A stretch of DNA of 64,000 bases. Origin: Cedecea neteri (GTDB lineage Bacteria > Pseudomonadota > Gammaproteobacteria > Enterobacterales > Enterobacteriaceae). Below the pieces are notes generated by a model that was not told where the DNA came from, did not search any database, and saw only the letters and a list, made by a program, of their open reading frames with translations. The position numbers and the translations under genes are program-made. Of the stretch, positions 18,800 through 27,653 are shown piece by piece; position 1 is the first letter of the stretch, and every line of letters starts with the position of its first letter. The stretch covers positions 4,402,001 to 4,466,000 of the forward strand of contig NZ_CP009451.1 in the NCBI RefSeq assembly GCF_000757825.1, read 5' to 3'.

Positions 18800-19722
18800 C
18801 TTTCTATCGTGGGCAGGGTACGCATTGCGTTTTCGCAGCGCGCTTTGACCGCTTCGTGCAGTAACCGCACCGTGGCAGACAGCTGTTTACGGTGCGGGCA
18901 AATCATATTCAGCGGAATGCTATCCCCTTCGTACTGCGGCAGCAGCAGCTTCAGGCGGCCTGCCTGCACATCTTCGCTCACGTCCAGCCAGGATTTATAG
19001 GTAATGCCTTCGCCTTTGACCGCCAGGCGATGAATCACTTCCGCATCATCGCTCATCATCGTGCCTTTCACCGCCACCTGCTGCTCTTTGCCGTGCAGGC
19101 TAAACGACCAGCTATTGTGCACCCGCCCGCGCAGCACAAACGTGAGCGCGTTGTGCTGAGCCAGGTCGGCAAGGGTTTGCGGCTCGCCATTACGTTCAAG
19201 ATAGGCCGGAGACGCCACGAGCACGCGGCGATTTTCTGGCGCGACGGGCAGGGCGATGTAAGACGCATCATCGTTGTTGCCATAGCGAAAAGCCACATCC
19301 ACAGGGTCTTTAAACACGTCGGTTATCCTGTCGGAAAACAGAAGTTTCAGGCTCAGCGCCGGGTAAGTGCTGCGAAACTGACGGAAAACGTCGAGCAGCA
19401 AATTACGGCCCAGGTCGGAAGGGACGGCGATTTGCAGCGTACCTCGCACTTCGTCGCTGGGAGGCTGGATCTGCTCGTAGCCGGCATCAAGGGTTTGCAA
19501 TACCTGCATGGCATAGGGCAGCCACGCTTCGCCTTCCGGCGTGAGCCTCAGGCTGCGGGTAGAGCGGGCGAACAGGCGAATATTGAGGTTTTGCTCCAGG
19601 CGCTTAATGGCCGTGCTCACCTGGGCTGGCTGCAGGCCGGCTTCTCTGGCGGTATCGCTAAAACTGTTTAACGCCGCGGCCCTGACAAACAGGGTAAGGT
19701 CTTCCAGCCTGAGCATTTTCAC
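18796..19722 (-). CDS. LysR-family transcriptional regulator
   Basis: This 308-residue regulator has an N-terminal winged helix-turn-helix ([42 protein letters not shown]) and a LysR effector domain. It is divergent from the oxidoreductase/ABM/nitroreductase set with a 105-nt spacer, the classical arrangement for a LysR activator of the adjacent operon. Inducer unknown; quinone or electrophile stress is plausible from the targets. The 3' end overlaps the chemoreceptor stop. Confidence 0.88.
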   Translation of the reverse strand: MKMLRLEDLTLFVRAAALNSFSDTAREAGLQPAQVSTAIKRLEQNLNIRLFARSTRSLRLTPEGEAWLPYAMQVLQTLDAGYEQIQPPSDEVRGTLQIAVPSDLGRNLLLDVFRQFRSTYPALSLKLLFSDRITDVFKDPVDVAFRYGNNDDASYIALPVAPENRRVLVASPAYLERNGEPQTLADLAQHNALTFVLRGRVHNSWSFSLHGKEQQVAVKGTMMSDDAEVIHRLAVKGEGITYKSWLDVSEDVQAGRLKLLLPQYEGDSIPLNMICPHRKQLSATVRLLHEAVKARCENAMRTLPTIES

Positions 19723-19827
19723 TCTCCGAGTATAAGTGTTGTTTCCTGGCGCCTGTTTTTCAGCTTCCGCGCTCCTTGTACCATGATTTTACTCAATTGA
19801 TGAACCCATTACCTTATTGGAGCTGCT

Positions 19828-20835
19828 ATGAAAGCTATTGCTATTACCCGCGCCGCGAAAGACGGCAGCAATATTGACGCGCTGCAGGACATTACGCTGC
19901 CAAAACCTGTTGCTCAGGGCCACGACATCCTGGTGGCGGTGAACGCCATTTCCGTCAACCCGGTGGATACCAAAGTCCGCAGCGGCTTTAGCAGCGACAC
20001 GCCTCGCGTGCTGGGCTGGGATGCGATAGGCACCGTTGTGGAAACAGGCGAAGCCGTGACGCTGTTCAAACCAGGCGACGCGGTATGGTACGCCGGTTCG
20101 CTGACCCGCCCCGGCAGCAACAGCGAATATCAACTGGTGGATGAACGCATTGCGGCGCTTAAACCTCAATCCGTAGAAAATGCCGCAGCGGCCGCGTTGC
20201 CGCTGACGGCGATCACCGCCTGGGAAATGCTCTTTGACCGCCTGGGCATTCAGGAAAACGGCAGCGAAGGTGAAGTGCTGCTGATCGTCGGCGCGGCCGG
20301 TGGCGTGGGTTCTATCCTGACCCAGCTAGCCCGCAGGCTGACAAAAGTCACGGTCATTGGCACAGCTTCTCGCCCTGAAAGCCAGAAGTGGGTGACCGAG
20401 CTTGGCGCACACCACGTTATCGACCACAGCAAACCGCTGACCGAAGAGTTGCAGCGTATTGGCGTGAAGCACGTCACGCATGTTGCCAGCCTGACCAACA
20501 CCGAGGAGCATTATGCCCAGCTGATCGAAGCGCTCATTCCGCAGGGGAAATTTGCGCTGATTGATGACCCGGTCGCGCTGGACGTTCGCGCGCTCAAGGC
20601 CAAAAGCATTTCGCTGCATTGGGAGTTTATGTTTACCCGTTCGATGTTCGTCACCAGCGATATTATTGAACAGCACAACCTGCTGACGCGCGTGGCGAAG
20701 CTTATCGACCAGGGCGTGTTGAGAACCACGCTTGGCGAACATTATGGCACGATTAACGCGGACAACCTGCGCCGCGCCCACGCGCTGCTGGAAACCGGGC
20801 GTGCGGTGGGCAAAATTGTGCTGGAGGGCTTCTGA
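19828..20835 (+). CDS. Zinc-type alcohol dehydrogenase-like / quinone oxidoreductase
   Basis: This 335-residue medium-chain dehydrogenase/reductase has a GroES-like N-terminus (VAVNAISVNPVDTKVRSG) and a Rossmann NADPH motif LLIVGAAGGVGSILTQLARR (about residues 151-170). The zinc-ligand cysteines of true alcohol dehydrogenases are absent, as in the quinone-oxidoreductase/zeta-crystallin group. It probably reduces quinones or alpha,beta-unsaturated carbonyls with NADPH. It is the first gene of a probable three-gene operon with an ABM-domain protein (1-nt gap) and a nitroreductase. Confidence 0.85.
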   Translation: MKAIAITRAAKDGSNIDALQDITLPKPVAQGHDILVAVNAISVNPVDTKVRSGFSSDTPRVLGWDAIGTVVETGEAVTLFKPGDAVWYAGSLTRPGSNSEYQLVDERIAALKPQSVENAAAAALPLTAITAWEMLFDRLGIQENGSEGEVLLIVGAAGGVGSILTQLARRLTKVTVIGTASRPESQKWVTELGAHHVIDHSKPLTEELQRIGVKHVTHVASLTNTEEHYAQLIEALIPQGKFALIDDPVALDVRALKAKSISLHWEFMFTRSMFVTSDIIEQHNLLTRVAKLIDQGVLRTTLGEHYGTINADNLRRAHALLETGRAVGKIVLEGF

Positions 20836-20836
20836 T

Positions 20837-21142
20837 ATGGCGACGACGGAAACGCTGACCATTATTGCAATGCTGAAGGCGAAAGCCGGTCAGCAGGATA
20901 ATCTGAAAGCCGCGTTGAAAGCGCTGGTTGCGCCGAGCCGCCTTGAACCGGGCTGCCTCGATTACACGCTGTTCCAGCTTCAACAAGCGCCTGATACGTT
21001 TTATGTCCGCGAGTCGTGGCGGGGCCAGCAGGCGCTTGATCTGCACAATTCGCTGCCTCACTTCCAGGCATTTGTGCAGCAGATGGACGCCCTGCTGGCG
21101 GAACCGCTGAAGCTGGTGCCGCTGGACGAAGTTGCCGTTTAA
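20837..21142 (+). CDS. Antibiotic biosynthesis monooxygenase (ABM) domain protein, YgiN-like
   Basis: This 101-residue protein is a single dimeric ferredoxin-like ABM domain: [21 protein letters not shown], then [24 protein letters not shown] and [15 protein letters not shown]. Relatives such as E. coli YgiN act as cofactor-free quinol monooxygenases. The ATG at 20837 follows the dehydrogenase stop by 1 nt, so the two are translationally coupled. Together with the quinone-reductase-like and nitroreductase neighbours it suggests quinone or nitroaromatic detoxification. Confidence 0.85.
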   Translation: MATTETLTIIAMLKAKAGQQDNLKAALKALVAPSRLEPGCLDYTLFQLQQAPDTFYVRESWRGQQALDLHNSLPHFQAFVQQMDALLAEPLKLVPLDEVAV

Positions 21143-21203
21143 CTTATATGCGCGGCGGCCAGGCAGGCCGCTGCAAAACACAAAGACTTATTCAGGAAAA
21201 ATC

Positions 21204-21857
21204 ATGAACATTATTGATGCTGCCTCCCGCCGTTATGCGACGAAAGCTTTCGATGCTGCTAAAAAAATTGCCGCCGAAGATGTGGATAAGATTAAAAATC
21301 TGCTGCGCCTCAGTCCTTCAAGCACCAACTCGCAGCCGTGGCACTTTATTCTGGCGAGCACGGATGAAGGCAAAGCGCGTATCGCGAAAGCGACCACCGG
21401 GCCTTACGCGGCAAACCAGCCCAAAGTGCTGGATGCTTCACATGTCGTGGTGTTCTGCGCGAAAACTACCTACGACGATGCTCACCTGCATACGCTGCTG
21501 CAAAAAGAGCAGGAAGACGGGCGTTTTGCCACCGAGCAGGCAAAAGAAGGGCAGCACAAAGGCCGCTCTTTCTATGCCAATAAGCACCGTTTTGACCTGA
21601 AAGATGCGCAGCACTGGATGGAGAAGCAGGTTTATCTCAACCTGGGCACGCTGCTGCTGGGCGTCTCCACCCTGAATATTGATGCCGTGCCGATTGAAGG
21701 GTTTGACGCCGCCGTGCTGGACGAAGAGTTTGGCCTGCGTGAGAAAGGCCTTACCAGCGTGGTGATGGTGGCGTTGGGCTACCGTAGCGTGGAGGACTTT
21801 AACGCCAGGCTGCCGAAGTCGCGCCTTGATTTTAGTCAGATCCTGACAGAGATCTAA
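21204..21857 (+). CDS. nfsB: NfsB-like oxygen-insensitive NAD(P)H nitroreductase
   Basis: This 217-residue FMN enzyme has the length and blocks of E. coli Nfs[46 protein letters not shown] and [17 protein letters not shown]. NfsB reduces nitro-compounds and quinones by two-electron transfer. ATG at 21204 with AGGAAAA upstream gives the E. coli length. In E. coli nfsB neighbours mscM, whereas here it follows the oxidoreductase and ABM genes. It could be a paralogue rather than the true orthologue. Confidence 0.85.
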   Translation: MNIIDAASRRYATKAFDAAKKIAAEDVDKIKNLLRLSPSSTNSQPWHFILASTDEGKARIAKATTGPYAANQPKVLDASHVVVFCAKTTYDDAHLHTLLQKEQEDGRFATEQAKEGQHKGRSFYANKHRFDLKDAQHWMEKQVYLNLGTLLLGVSTLNIDAVPIEGFDAAVLDEEFGLREKGLTSVVMVALGYRSVEDFNARLPKSRLDFSQILTEI

Positions 21858-21897
21858 GTGCGTGATGATAACGTGATTTAACTTTTATTTTCCCTGC

Positions 21898-21929
21898 GCG
21901 CAGGAATGGATATTAGGCCATTCCTGCGC
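21898..21929. terminator. Terminator downstream of nfsB
   Basis: A 12-bp perfect stem (GCGCAGGAATGG / CCATTCCTGCGC) with an 8-nt loop, 41 nt after the stop. The T-tract is weak on the plus strand (TTATTC). Confidence 0.6.
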
Positions 21930-22006
21930 TTATTCATCAGATTGGGGGCATTGAGGCGTGGAAAGAGGGGGGAAATGATCTATACTTTGCTCTCTTAATT
22001 CTACGG

Positions 22007-22717
22007 ATGGCCATGGTTGTGAAGGACACGTATTATAATGACAGCAAGGTAAATTCATTAATTCAGCGCGAACTTGATGAATTTATTCTGAATTACAAAC
22101 ATACGACCTATGCGTATGCTGTGATGAATAAGAAAGACCCTTCCCAGATGCGTATTATCAATAACAATCCGCAATGGTTTAACATCTATCTCGAAAATAA
22201 ATATCAGTTTATTGACCCGGTGATTGTCCGGTCTCTCAGCAGCCTCGAGGATTTCTCCTGGGACAGCGGCATGATGGTCTCTTCCGGGTATACGCTGAAA
22301 CGTATTTTTGACGAAGGCTCGCAGCACAACATCGTTCAGGGGCATACGTACCCGCTGCATGACTATGTTAATAACCTTGTGGTGCTCTCGCTGATCAGCC
22401 ATCAGCCTTCCGACGCTAACCTGACCGAAAACCGCGAAGCGGTGATTGCTTTCTTTATCAGGCTGCATCAAAAGATGCTGAATTTATACAGCGATATTCG
22501 GCAGAAAAAAAACGTCTTCCTGTCGCCGCGTGAGCAGCAAATTTTGCAGTGGGTTTATGCCGGTAAAACGTATGCAGAAATCGCCGTGATTCTCTCAATC
22601 ACCGAGCGTACGGTAAAATTCCACATGGGCAATGCCATGAAAAAGCTGGGCGTAAACAATGCCCGCCACGCGGTCAAATTAAGTATCGAACTCCGCTTGT
22701 TGGACCTGAACGCCTGA
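22007..22717 (+). CDS. LuxR-family quorum-sensing regulator
   Basis: This 236-residue protein has an N-terminal acyl-homoserine-lactone binding domain and a C-terminal GerE/LuxR helix-turn-helix (LSPREQQILQWVYAGKTYAEI through TERTVKFHMGNAMKKLGV). Conserved ligand-pocket positions are visible: W57, Y61, D70-P71 and W85. ATG at 22007 and ATG at 22013 are both possible and neither has a clear ribosome site. It is convergent with the luxI-type gene with an 8-nt gap, the arrangement of EsaR/YenR/CroR-type enterobacterial systems, many of which are repressors released by AHL. Confidence 0.9.
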   Translation: MAMVVKDTYYNDSKVNSLIQRELDEFILNYKHTTYAYAVMNKKDPSQMRIINNNPQWFNIYLENKYQFIDPVIVRSLSSLEDFSWDSGMMVSSGYTLKRIFDEGSQHNIVQGHTYPLHDYVNNLVVLSLISHQPSDANLTENREAVIAFFIRLHQKMLNLYSDIRQKKNVFLSPREQQILQWVYAGKTYAEIAVILSITERTVKFHMGNAMKKLGVNNARHAVKLSIELRLLDLNA

Positions 22718-22725
22718 CCGAAATA

Positions 22726-23361
22726 CTACAGGTGGTTGAGCTGTGTAAGCGTGTCGCGCAGCCATGCGCTGTTGTTGTCTTTATTGATAATGTCTTCGAT
22801 AATCTGTTGATTGGCGGGCATAAAAATATAATAAACCGCCTCGCCCTTCTCTGAGAGCCCTTTCTGAATCACCTCAACCTTCCAGTCTGCCTGACGGAAA
22901 ATGGCGTACATCCCACGACTGGTTACCGCGTGCATGCCGGGATAGCCGTTTTTAATGCAATACATAATCATCGCCAGGAATAAGGCTTTGCTGGCGGGCA
23001 GGGTGCGTAAATTACCGTCGTCACGACGTTCTTTGTCGAGGAATAATCGGGTGATTTCACAGCATGGAATATCTTTTGGTAAACTAATATTATTGAAATA
23101 TTGATGAAATATTTCATCGGTCATTGTCGGGTATTTAGCGTCAATAAAGCGCGCGCCACAAAACAATTGGCCTTCCGACATGCCCATTAAATAAGTTGTA
23201 TTCTCGTTATCGAACTGATCTCTTTCCAGATTATCTTCACATTTCACATCCCATTCGAGCCGTTCATGAAATGTTTTTTTGCGCAACGCATACAGCTCCC
23301 GGGCAAGACCTGGGTGTAAATCATTATGATGACTTATAAAAAATTCAATTGCAGAACACAT
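22726..23361 (-). CDS. LuxI-family acyl-homoserine lactone synthase
   Basis: This 211-residue enzyme makes N-acyl-homoserine lactones from S-adenosylmethionine and acyl-ACP. The invariant residues of the family are in place: R27, F31, W37 (LRKKTFHERLEW), D48 and D51 (RDQFD), R71 (CGARFI), and E102/R105 (CCEITRLFLD). The start has AGGGA upstream. The codons are more A/T-rich than those of most neighbours. It is convergent with luxR; the pair sits beside tRNA-Asn copy 3 and looks like an accessory insertion. Confidence 0.93.
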   Translation of the reverse strand: MCSAIEFFISHHNDLHPGLARELYALRKKTFHERLEWDVKCEDNLERDQFDNENTTYLMGMSEGQLFCGARFIDAKYPTMTDEIFHQYFNNISLPKDIPCCEITRLFLDKERRDDGNLRTLPASKALFLAMIMYCIKNGYPGMHAVTSRGMYAIFRQADWKVEVIQKGLSEKGEAVYYIFMPANQQIIEDIINKDNNSAWLRDTLTQLNHL

Positions 23362-23879
23362 AGCGTATCCCTGTATGTGGAAGTCCCCCTGTACTTAAAG
23401 ACAGCTTTTTTTTGCCTAAGGCCTTCTCTAAACTAAAAAAATCCTGACCGGCCGCGCCAACACGCAAACTGGTCAGGCGGTCAAAGACCTGAGCAACACC
23501 AAGGGAAATGTTCACAGATTATTATCTAGTACACCGATTTCCCGATGCACAAGATTGTAAGCACTTGTAATTTTACATTACGAAAAATAAAAATAAAGAA
23601 AATTAAGCCCTCGCTCATGCGGGGGCTTTTCTTTTATATCTCTCAGGATCGCTACACGTTCTCCGCCGTTCTCTACAATATGCCGCATTTCTTCGTGAAA
23701 ATTTACTAACATAACGGCCTGCAGGCGGAAAATTATTTTATAAAACAGAGGGCTTTGATCGCGCGAAAAGCGTACGGCACAGTTGAATAGTAGCCGACGA
23801 ATTAAAAAAGTGAATGCCTTGCGCGAGGGAAAAGTGAATTTTGTGAGGGCGTAAAGGCTGTATGAAAAATCCAGATGCA
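23362..23879. other. Long intergenic region upstream of luxI
   Basis: About 520 bases hold no convincing gene. It contains an inverted repeat CCTGACC...GGTCAGG (23443-23477) that could serve luxI regulation, an isolated terminator hairpin (23605-23628), and A/T-rich sequence. A 44-codon minus-strand reading frame from 23712 (FHEEMRHIVENGGERVA...) has no good ribosome site and runs through the terminator hairpin. Confidence 0.5.
23605..23628. terminator. Orphan terminator hairpin upstream of luxI
   Basis: A 10-bp stem (AAGCCCTCGC / GCGGGGGCTT, one G-T pair) has loop TCAT and TTTTCTTTTAT on the plus side and T-rich sequence on the minus side. No annotated gene ends here on the plus strand, so it may end a small RNA or act as a read-through barrier. 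Confidence 0.65.
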
Positions 23880-23881
23880 AA

Positions 23882-23911
23882 AAGCCCGCTTAAGTTTCCT
23901 TAAGCGGGCTT
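23882..23911 (-). terminator. Terminator of tRNA-Asn copy 3
   Basis: A 13-bp stem (AAGCCCGCTTAAG / CTTAAGCGGGCTT) with loop TTTC, followed on the minus strand by TTTTTG. Confidence 0.85.
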
Positions 23912-23919
23912 CTTAAATA

Positions 23920-23995
23920 TGGCTCCTCTGACTGGACTCGAACCAGTGACATACGGATTAACAGTCCGCCGTTCTACCGACTGAACTACAGAGGA
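23920..23995 (-). tRNA. tRNA-Asn(GTT), copy 3
   Basis: The 76-nt sequence is identical to the other copies, with anticodon GTT and encoded CCA. Confidence 0.97.
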
Positions 23996-24013
23996 ATCGT
24001 GTGAACGGGGCGA

Positions 24014-24042
24014 ATATTAGCGAGGGCGCTCTGGCTTGTCAA
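24014..24042 (-). promoter_or_regulatory. Promoter of tRNA-Asn copy 3
   Basis: TTGACA, 17 nt, TAATAT on the minus strand with GC-rich discriminator. Confidence 0.8.
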
Positions 24043-24186
24043 AGCCTGCAAGACATCTTTTGCATCGTTTGCCGATAAAACAATCAACCCCCGGCTAAAA
24101 TCAGTCCCCGACATAACTTTACAGCGCAAAGATTGCCAATCTTTCACCAGCCGCTAAGATAGGCCGGGTTAAACAGTGAGGGCCTA

Positions 24187-24552
24187 ATGGTAAAACAGCA
24201 GCGTATAGGAATATGGTTTCTTTGTCTGGCATGTGTCGTGGTACTGGTTTGTACCGCACAACGCATGGCGGGCCTGCACGCGTTGCAGATGCAAACCGTT
24301 GCCAGCGCCGTTGTTGCCCAGTCCGAAAGCCCACAGGCCGACAGTGACGCCCCGGTCACGCCCTGTGAGCTGAGCGCCAAATCACTGCTGAGCGTGCCGC
24401 CCGTATTATTTGACGGCGCCTTATTCGTATTCTGCCTGCTGCTTTCACTGCTGGCACCCGTGCGTTCCACGCGAATGCCGTTTTCCCCTCCAAGAGCGAC
24501 TTCACCTCCCACCCTCAGGGTGCATCTACGTTTCTGCGTATTCCGTGAATGA
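24187..24552 (+). CDS. scsA: Suppressor of copper sensitivity protein ScsA
   Basis: This 121-residue protein has an N-terminal membrane segment (GIWFLCLACVVVLVCTAQ) and a second one near LFDGALFVFCLLLSLLAPV, with a short periplasmic part between. It is recognised as ScsA by position as first gene before scsB and by resemblance to the Salmonella protein. Its biochemical role is unclear; it has been tied to copper and peroxide tolerance. scsB begins 48 nt downstream. Confidence 0.82.
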   Translation: MVKQQRIGIWFLCLACVVVLVCTAQRMAGLHALQMQTVASAVVAQSESPQADSDAPVTPCELSAKSLLSVPPVLFDGALFVFCLLLSLLAPVRSTRMPFSPPRATSPPTLRVHLRFCVFRE

Positions 24553-24600
24553 CAGACCGGCTGTTACCGACAGTTAGTTAATCATTTACGGAGAAAAAAC

Positions 24601-26487
24601 ATGTTTAATCGCTTCAGGCAGGCGCTGCTTTGCCTGCTTATGCTATGGCTGCCCGTATCCTGGGCGGCAGAGGCCGGCTGGCAACAATCACCGGATAACG
24701 ATCACGCCAGCGTCAGGCTGCGCGCGGACACCACAGCCAATAACGAAACTCGTCTTCTGCTGGACGTAAAGCTTGAGAAAGGCTGGAAAACCTACTGGCG
24801 CTCGCCGGGAGAAGGCGGCGTTGCGCCGTCTATTGCCTGGCAAGAGGATATGCCAAAGGTGGAATGGTTCTGGCCCACGCCTGCGCGCTTTGACGTCGCC
24901 GGAATAACGACCCAGGGCTATCACGACCGGGTCACCATCCCGATGGTTATTCATGGCCGTGCGCCGGAAACCCTTCGCGGCGTGCTGACGCTTTCCACCT
25001 GCAGCAACGTTTGCCTGCTGACCGATTATTCCTTTACCGTCACCTCTACGGCTGCGGACGCTACGTTTGCTCACGACTTCGCTCAGGCGATGGGGCAGGT
25101 GCCGGTTGAAGGCGGGCTGACGGATTCGCTAAAAGCGGGCTACCGCCAGGGAAGCCTGGTTATCGACGCCGTGCGTGCCGGAGGCTGGACGAATCCGGGG
25201 CTTTATCTTGACCCACCGGAAGATACGGATCTGGGCAAGCCGACCTTCCGCATCGACGGCGACACGCTGCAGGCGACGGTGCCGGTGAGCGACGGCTGGG
25301 GCGAGGGTGCGCCAGATCTACGCGGTAAATCGGTCACTCTGGTGCTGGCTGACAGCGGCATCGCCCAGCAAAACACGCTCACTATTGGTTCGGCTCCCGC
25401 CGCTGCTGGCGGAAACGACGCGTTCCCGCTCTGGCAGGTGGTGCTGATGGCGCTGGTGGGCGGTCTTATCCTGAACCTGATGCCGTGCGTGCTGCCCGTG
25501 CTGGGCATGAAGCTCGGGTCTATTCTGCTGGTTCAGCAAAAAGACAGAAGTCTGGTGCGCCGCCAGTTTTTAGCCTCGGTTGCAGGAATTATCGCTTCCT
25601 TTATGGTACTGGCCTTGTTGATGACCGCCCTGCGGCTGACCAACCAGGCGCTGGGCTGGGGCATCCAGTTCCAGAACCCGTGGTTCATCGGCTTTATGGC
25701 GCTGGTGATGCTGGTGTTCAGCGCCAATCTGTTTGGCCTGTTCGAGTTCCGGCTTTCCTCCAATATGAACACTCGCCTGGCTACCCAGGGCGGCAACGGC
25801 ATGGCCGGGCATTTCTGGCAGGGTGCTTTTGCCACGCTGCTGGCAACGCCGTGCAGCGCGCCTTTCCTCGGCACGGCGGTAGCCGTTGCGCTGACCGCTT
25901 CCTACCCGGTTCTGTGGGGGCTGTTCCTGGCATTGGGACTGGGCATGAGCCTGCCGTGGCTGCTGATTGCGCTTCGTCCCGGCCTTGCCATGCGCTTACC
26001 GCGTCCGGGGAAATGGATGAACTGGCTGCGCCGCGTGCTTGGCCTGCTGATGCTCGGGTCGGCTATCTGGCTGGCAAGCCTGCTGCTGGTGCATTTCGGG
26101 GTTTCTGGCGGCAAGCCCGCGCAGGAAAATATTGCCTGGCAGCCGCTCAGCGAACAGGCGATTCAGGACGCGCTGGCGCAGCATAAACGTGTGTTTATCG
26201 ACGTCACCGCCGACTGGTGTATCACCTGTAAAGCCAACAAATACAACGTGCTCAATAAAGAGGACGTGCAGGCCGTGCTGCAGGCTCCGGACGTGGTTGC
26301 CCTGCGCGGTGACTGGACGCTGCCGTCCCCGCAAATCACCGACTTTTTAAGAAGCCGCGGCCAGGTTGCCGTGCCTTTCAACCAAATTTATGGCCCAGGC
26401 CTGCCGGAAGGCAAAGTGCTGCCCACGCTGCTGTCTCGCGACTCGGTTCTGACGACCCTGGATGAAGCCAAAGGAACAACCCAATGA
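24601..26487 (+). CDS. scsB: Thiol:disulfide interchange membrane protein ScsB (DsbD-like)
   Basis: This 628-residue inner-membrane protein carries electrons from cytosol to periplasm. It has a signal sequence (to about 22), an N-terminal DsbC-like periplasmic domain with STCSNVCLLTDY, and a central polytopic domain with the two redox cysteines in LMPCVLPVLGMKLG and ATPCSAPFLGTA. It ends in a thioredoxin-like domain with DWCITCKANKYNVL. This three-module layout matches Salmonella ScsB, which reduces ScsC. The stop overlaps the scsC start by 4 nt. Confidence 0.95.
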   Translation: MFNRFRQALLCLLMLWLPVSWAAEAGWQQSPDNDHASVRLRADTTANNETRLLLDVKLEKGWKTYWRSPGEGGVAPSIAWQEDMPKVEWFWPTPARFDVAGITTQGYHDRVTIPMVIHGRAPETLRGVLTLSTCSNVCLLTDYSFTVTSTAADATFAHDFAQAMGQVPVEGGLTDSLKAGYRQGSLVIDAVRAGGWTNPGLYLDPPEDTDLGKPTFRIDGDTLQATVPVSDGWGEGAPDLRGKSVTLVLADSGIAQQNTLTIGSAPAAAGGNDAFPLWQVVLMALVGGLILNLMPCVLPVLGMKLGSILLVQQKDRSLVRRQFLASVAGIIASFMVLALLMTALRLTNQALGWGIQFQNPWFIGFMALVMLVFSANLFGLFEFRLSSNMNTRLATQGGNGMAGHFWQGAFATLLATPCSAPFLGTAVAVALTASYPVLWGLFLALGLGMSLPWLLIALRPGLAMRLPRPGKWMNWLRRVLGLLMLGSAIWLASLLLVHFGVSGGKPAQENIAWQPLSEQAIQDALAQHKRVFIDVTADWCITCKANKYNVLNKEDVQAVLQAPDVVALRGDWTLPSPQITDFLRSRGQVAVPFNQIYGPGLPEGKVLPTLLSRDSVLTTLDEAKGTTQ

Positions 26488-27113
26488 AATACGCCTTTAT
26501 TCTGATCCTCTCTCTGTTCTCCGGCCTGGCGCTGGCGGCAAAAGAAGAGCCCGCTCCGTTTTCCGCCGAGCAGCAAAAGCAGCTGGAAGTGCTGATTGAG
26601 CAGGCGCTGTTTAATGACCCGGCCAGCCCGCGCTTCGGCGCCAAAAAACCGGTATTAACCCTGGTGAACTTCACCGATTACAATTGCCCGTACTGCAAGC
26701 AGCTCGACCCGATGCTGGAGAAGATTGTGCAGAAATATCCCGATGTGGCGGTGATTGTGAAGCCGCTGCCGTTTAAGGGAGAAAGCTCCGTGCTGTCGGC
26801 GCGAACCGTGCTGACCACCTGGCGTCAGCATCCCGAACAGTTTCTGGCGCTGCATGAAAAGCTGATGCAGAAGAAGGGCTATCACGATACGGCGAGCATC
26901 GCGGTAGCCGTTGAAAAGAGCGGAGCAACCGCGGTAAAGCCGGATGAAAAAAGCATGGAAACCTTAAGCACCAACCTTCAATTAGCGCGCATCGTCGGCG
27001 TGCAGGGCACGCCAGCCACCATTATTGGCGATGAAATGATCCCCGGTGCGGTGCCGTGGGAAACGCTGGAAGAAGTGGTCAAAGAAAAGCTGGCGGCCGC
27101 CCGTGGCAAGTAA
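26484..27113 (+). CDS. scsC: Periplasmic thiol oxidoreductase ScsC
   Basis: This 209-residue DsbA/DsbG-like protein has a signal peptide ending LSGLALA (about 18 residues). Its thioredoxin fold has the CPYC active site in FTDYNCPYCKQLDP and the cis-proline loop VQGTPATIIG. An N-terminal helix (SAEQQKQLEVLIEQALF) may mediate oligomerisation, as in trimeric ScsC relatives. ScsC-type proteins bind copper and protect or shuffle disulfides under copper stress, with ScsB as reductant. It overlaps scsB upstream and scsD downstream. Confidence 0.94.
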   Translation: MKYAFILILSLFSGLALAAKEEPAPFSAEQQKQLEVLIEQALFNDPASPRFGAKKPVLTLVNFTDYNCPYCKQLDPMLEKIVQKYPDVAVIVKPLPFKGESSVLSARTVLTTWRQHPEQFLALHEKLMQKKGYHDTASIAVAVEKSGATAVKPDEKSMETLSTNLQLARIVGVQGTPATIIGDEMIPGAVPWETLEEVVKEKLAAARGK

Positions 27114-27606
27114 GCTGCGGCGCTGGCTGCGAGAAGGATTAATTCTGCTGGTGCTGCTGGCGGGCGTGATGCTGGTAATGGACTGGTGGCGCGCACCTCA
27201 GTCACCTCCCGCTTTTGACAGCACCCCGCTGTACACGCTAGACGGGCAAAACGTCACGCTCGGTGCGCTGAGTGCGGATCGCCCGCTGCTGGTTTACTTC
27301 TGGGCCAGCTGGTGCGCGGTGTGCCGTTTTACCACGCCGGACGTGGCGAAGCTGCAGGCCGAAGGGAAGAACGTGATAACCATTGCGCTCCGCTCCGGCA
27401 ATGAAAGCGAAGTTTCCCGCTGGCTGGCGCGTAAAGGCGTGAGCTTCCCGGTTATTAACGACGCCGACGGCGCAATATCCCGCAGCTGGAAGATTGACGT
27501 CACGCCAACGCTTGTCGTGGTGGATAAAGGCAAGGTGGTGTCTACAACCAGCGGCTGGACGAGCTACTGGGGAATGAAAATGCGCCTGTGGTGGGCCGGG
27601 ATGTGA
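27103..27606 (+). CDS. scsD: Membrane-anchored thioredoxin-like protein ScsD
   Basis: This 167-residue TlpA-like protein has one N-terminal membrane anchor (LILLVLLAGVMLVMDWW) and a periplasmic thioredoxin domain with WASWCAVCRF (CXXC) and VTPTLVVVD (cis-Pro). The GTG at 27103, inside the last codons of scsC (11-nt overlap), gives the length expected for ScsD; the ATG at 27046 would overlap scsC by 68 nt. It is the last gene of scsABCD and is followed by a terminator. Confidence 0.92.
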   Translation: MASKLRRWLREGLILLVLLAGVMLVMDWWRAPQSPPAFDSTPLYTLDGQNVTLGALSADRPLLVYFWASWCAVCRFTTPDVAKLQAEGKNVITIALRSGNESEVSRWLARKGVSFPVINDADGAISRSWKIDVTPTLVVVDKGKVVSTTSGWTSYWGMKMRLWWAGM

Positions 27607-27611
27607 ATAAC

Positions 27612-27634
27612 CGTGTCGGTTTATAACCGGCACG
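27612..27634 (+). terminator. Terminator of the scs operon
   Basis: A 10-bp stem (CGTGTCGGTT / AACCGGCACG, one G-T pair) with loop TAT, followed by CTGTTTTC, 6 nt after scsD. Confidence 0.75.
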
Positions 27635-27653
27635 CTGTTTTCAGTCTCAGAAA

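Noticed and set aside
23578..23880. 100-codon minus-strand frame near tRNA-Asn 3
   Set aside because: It runs from the tRNA terminator through a second terminator hairpin and its upstream half is not protein-like. A shorter 44-codon version lacks a ribosome site.
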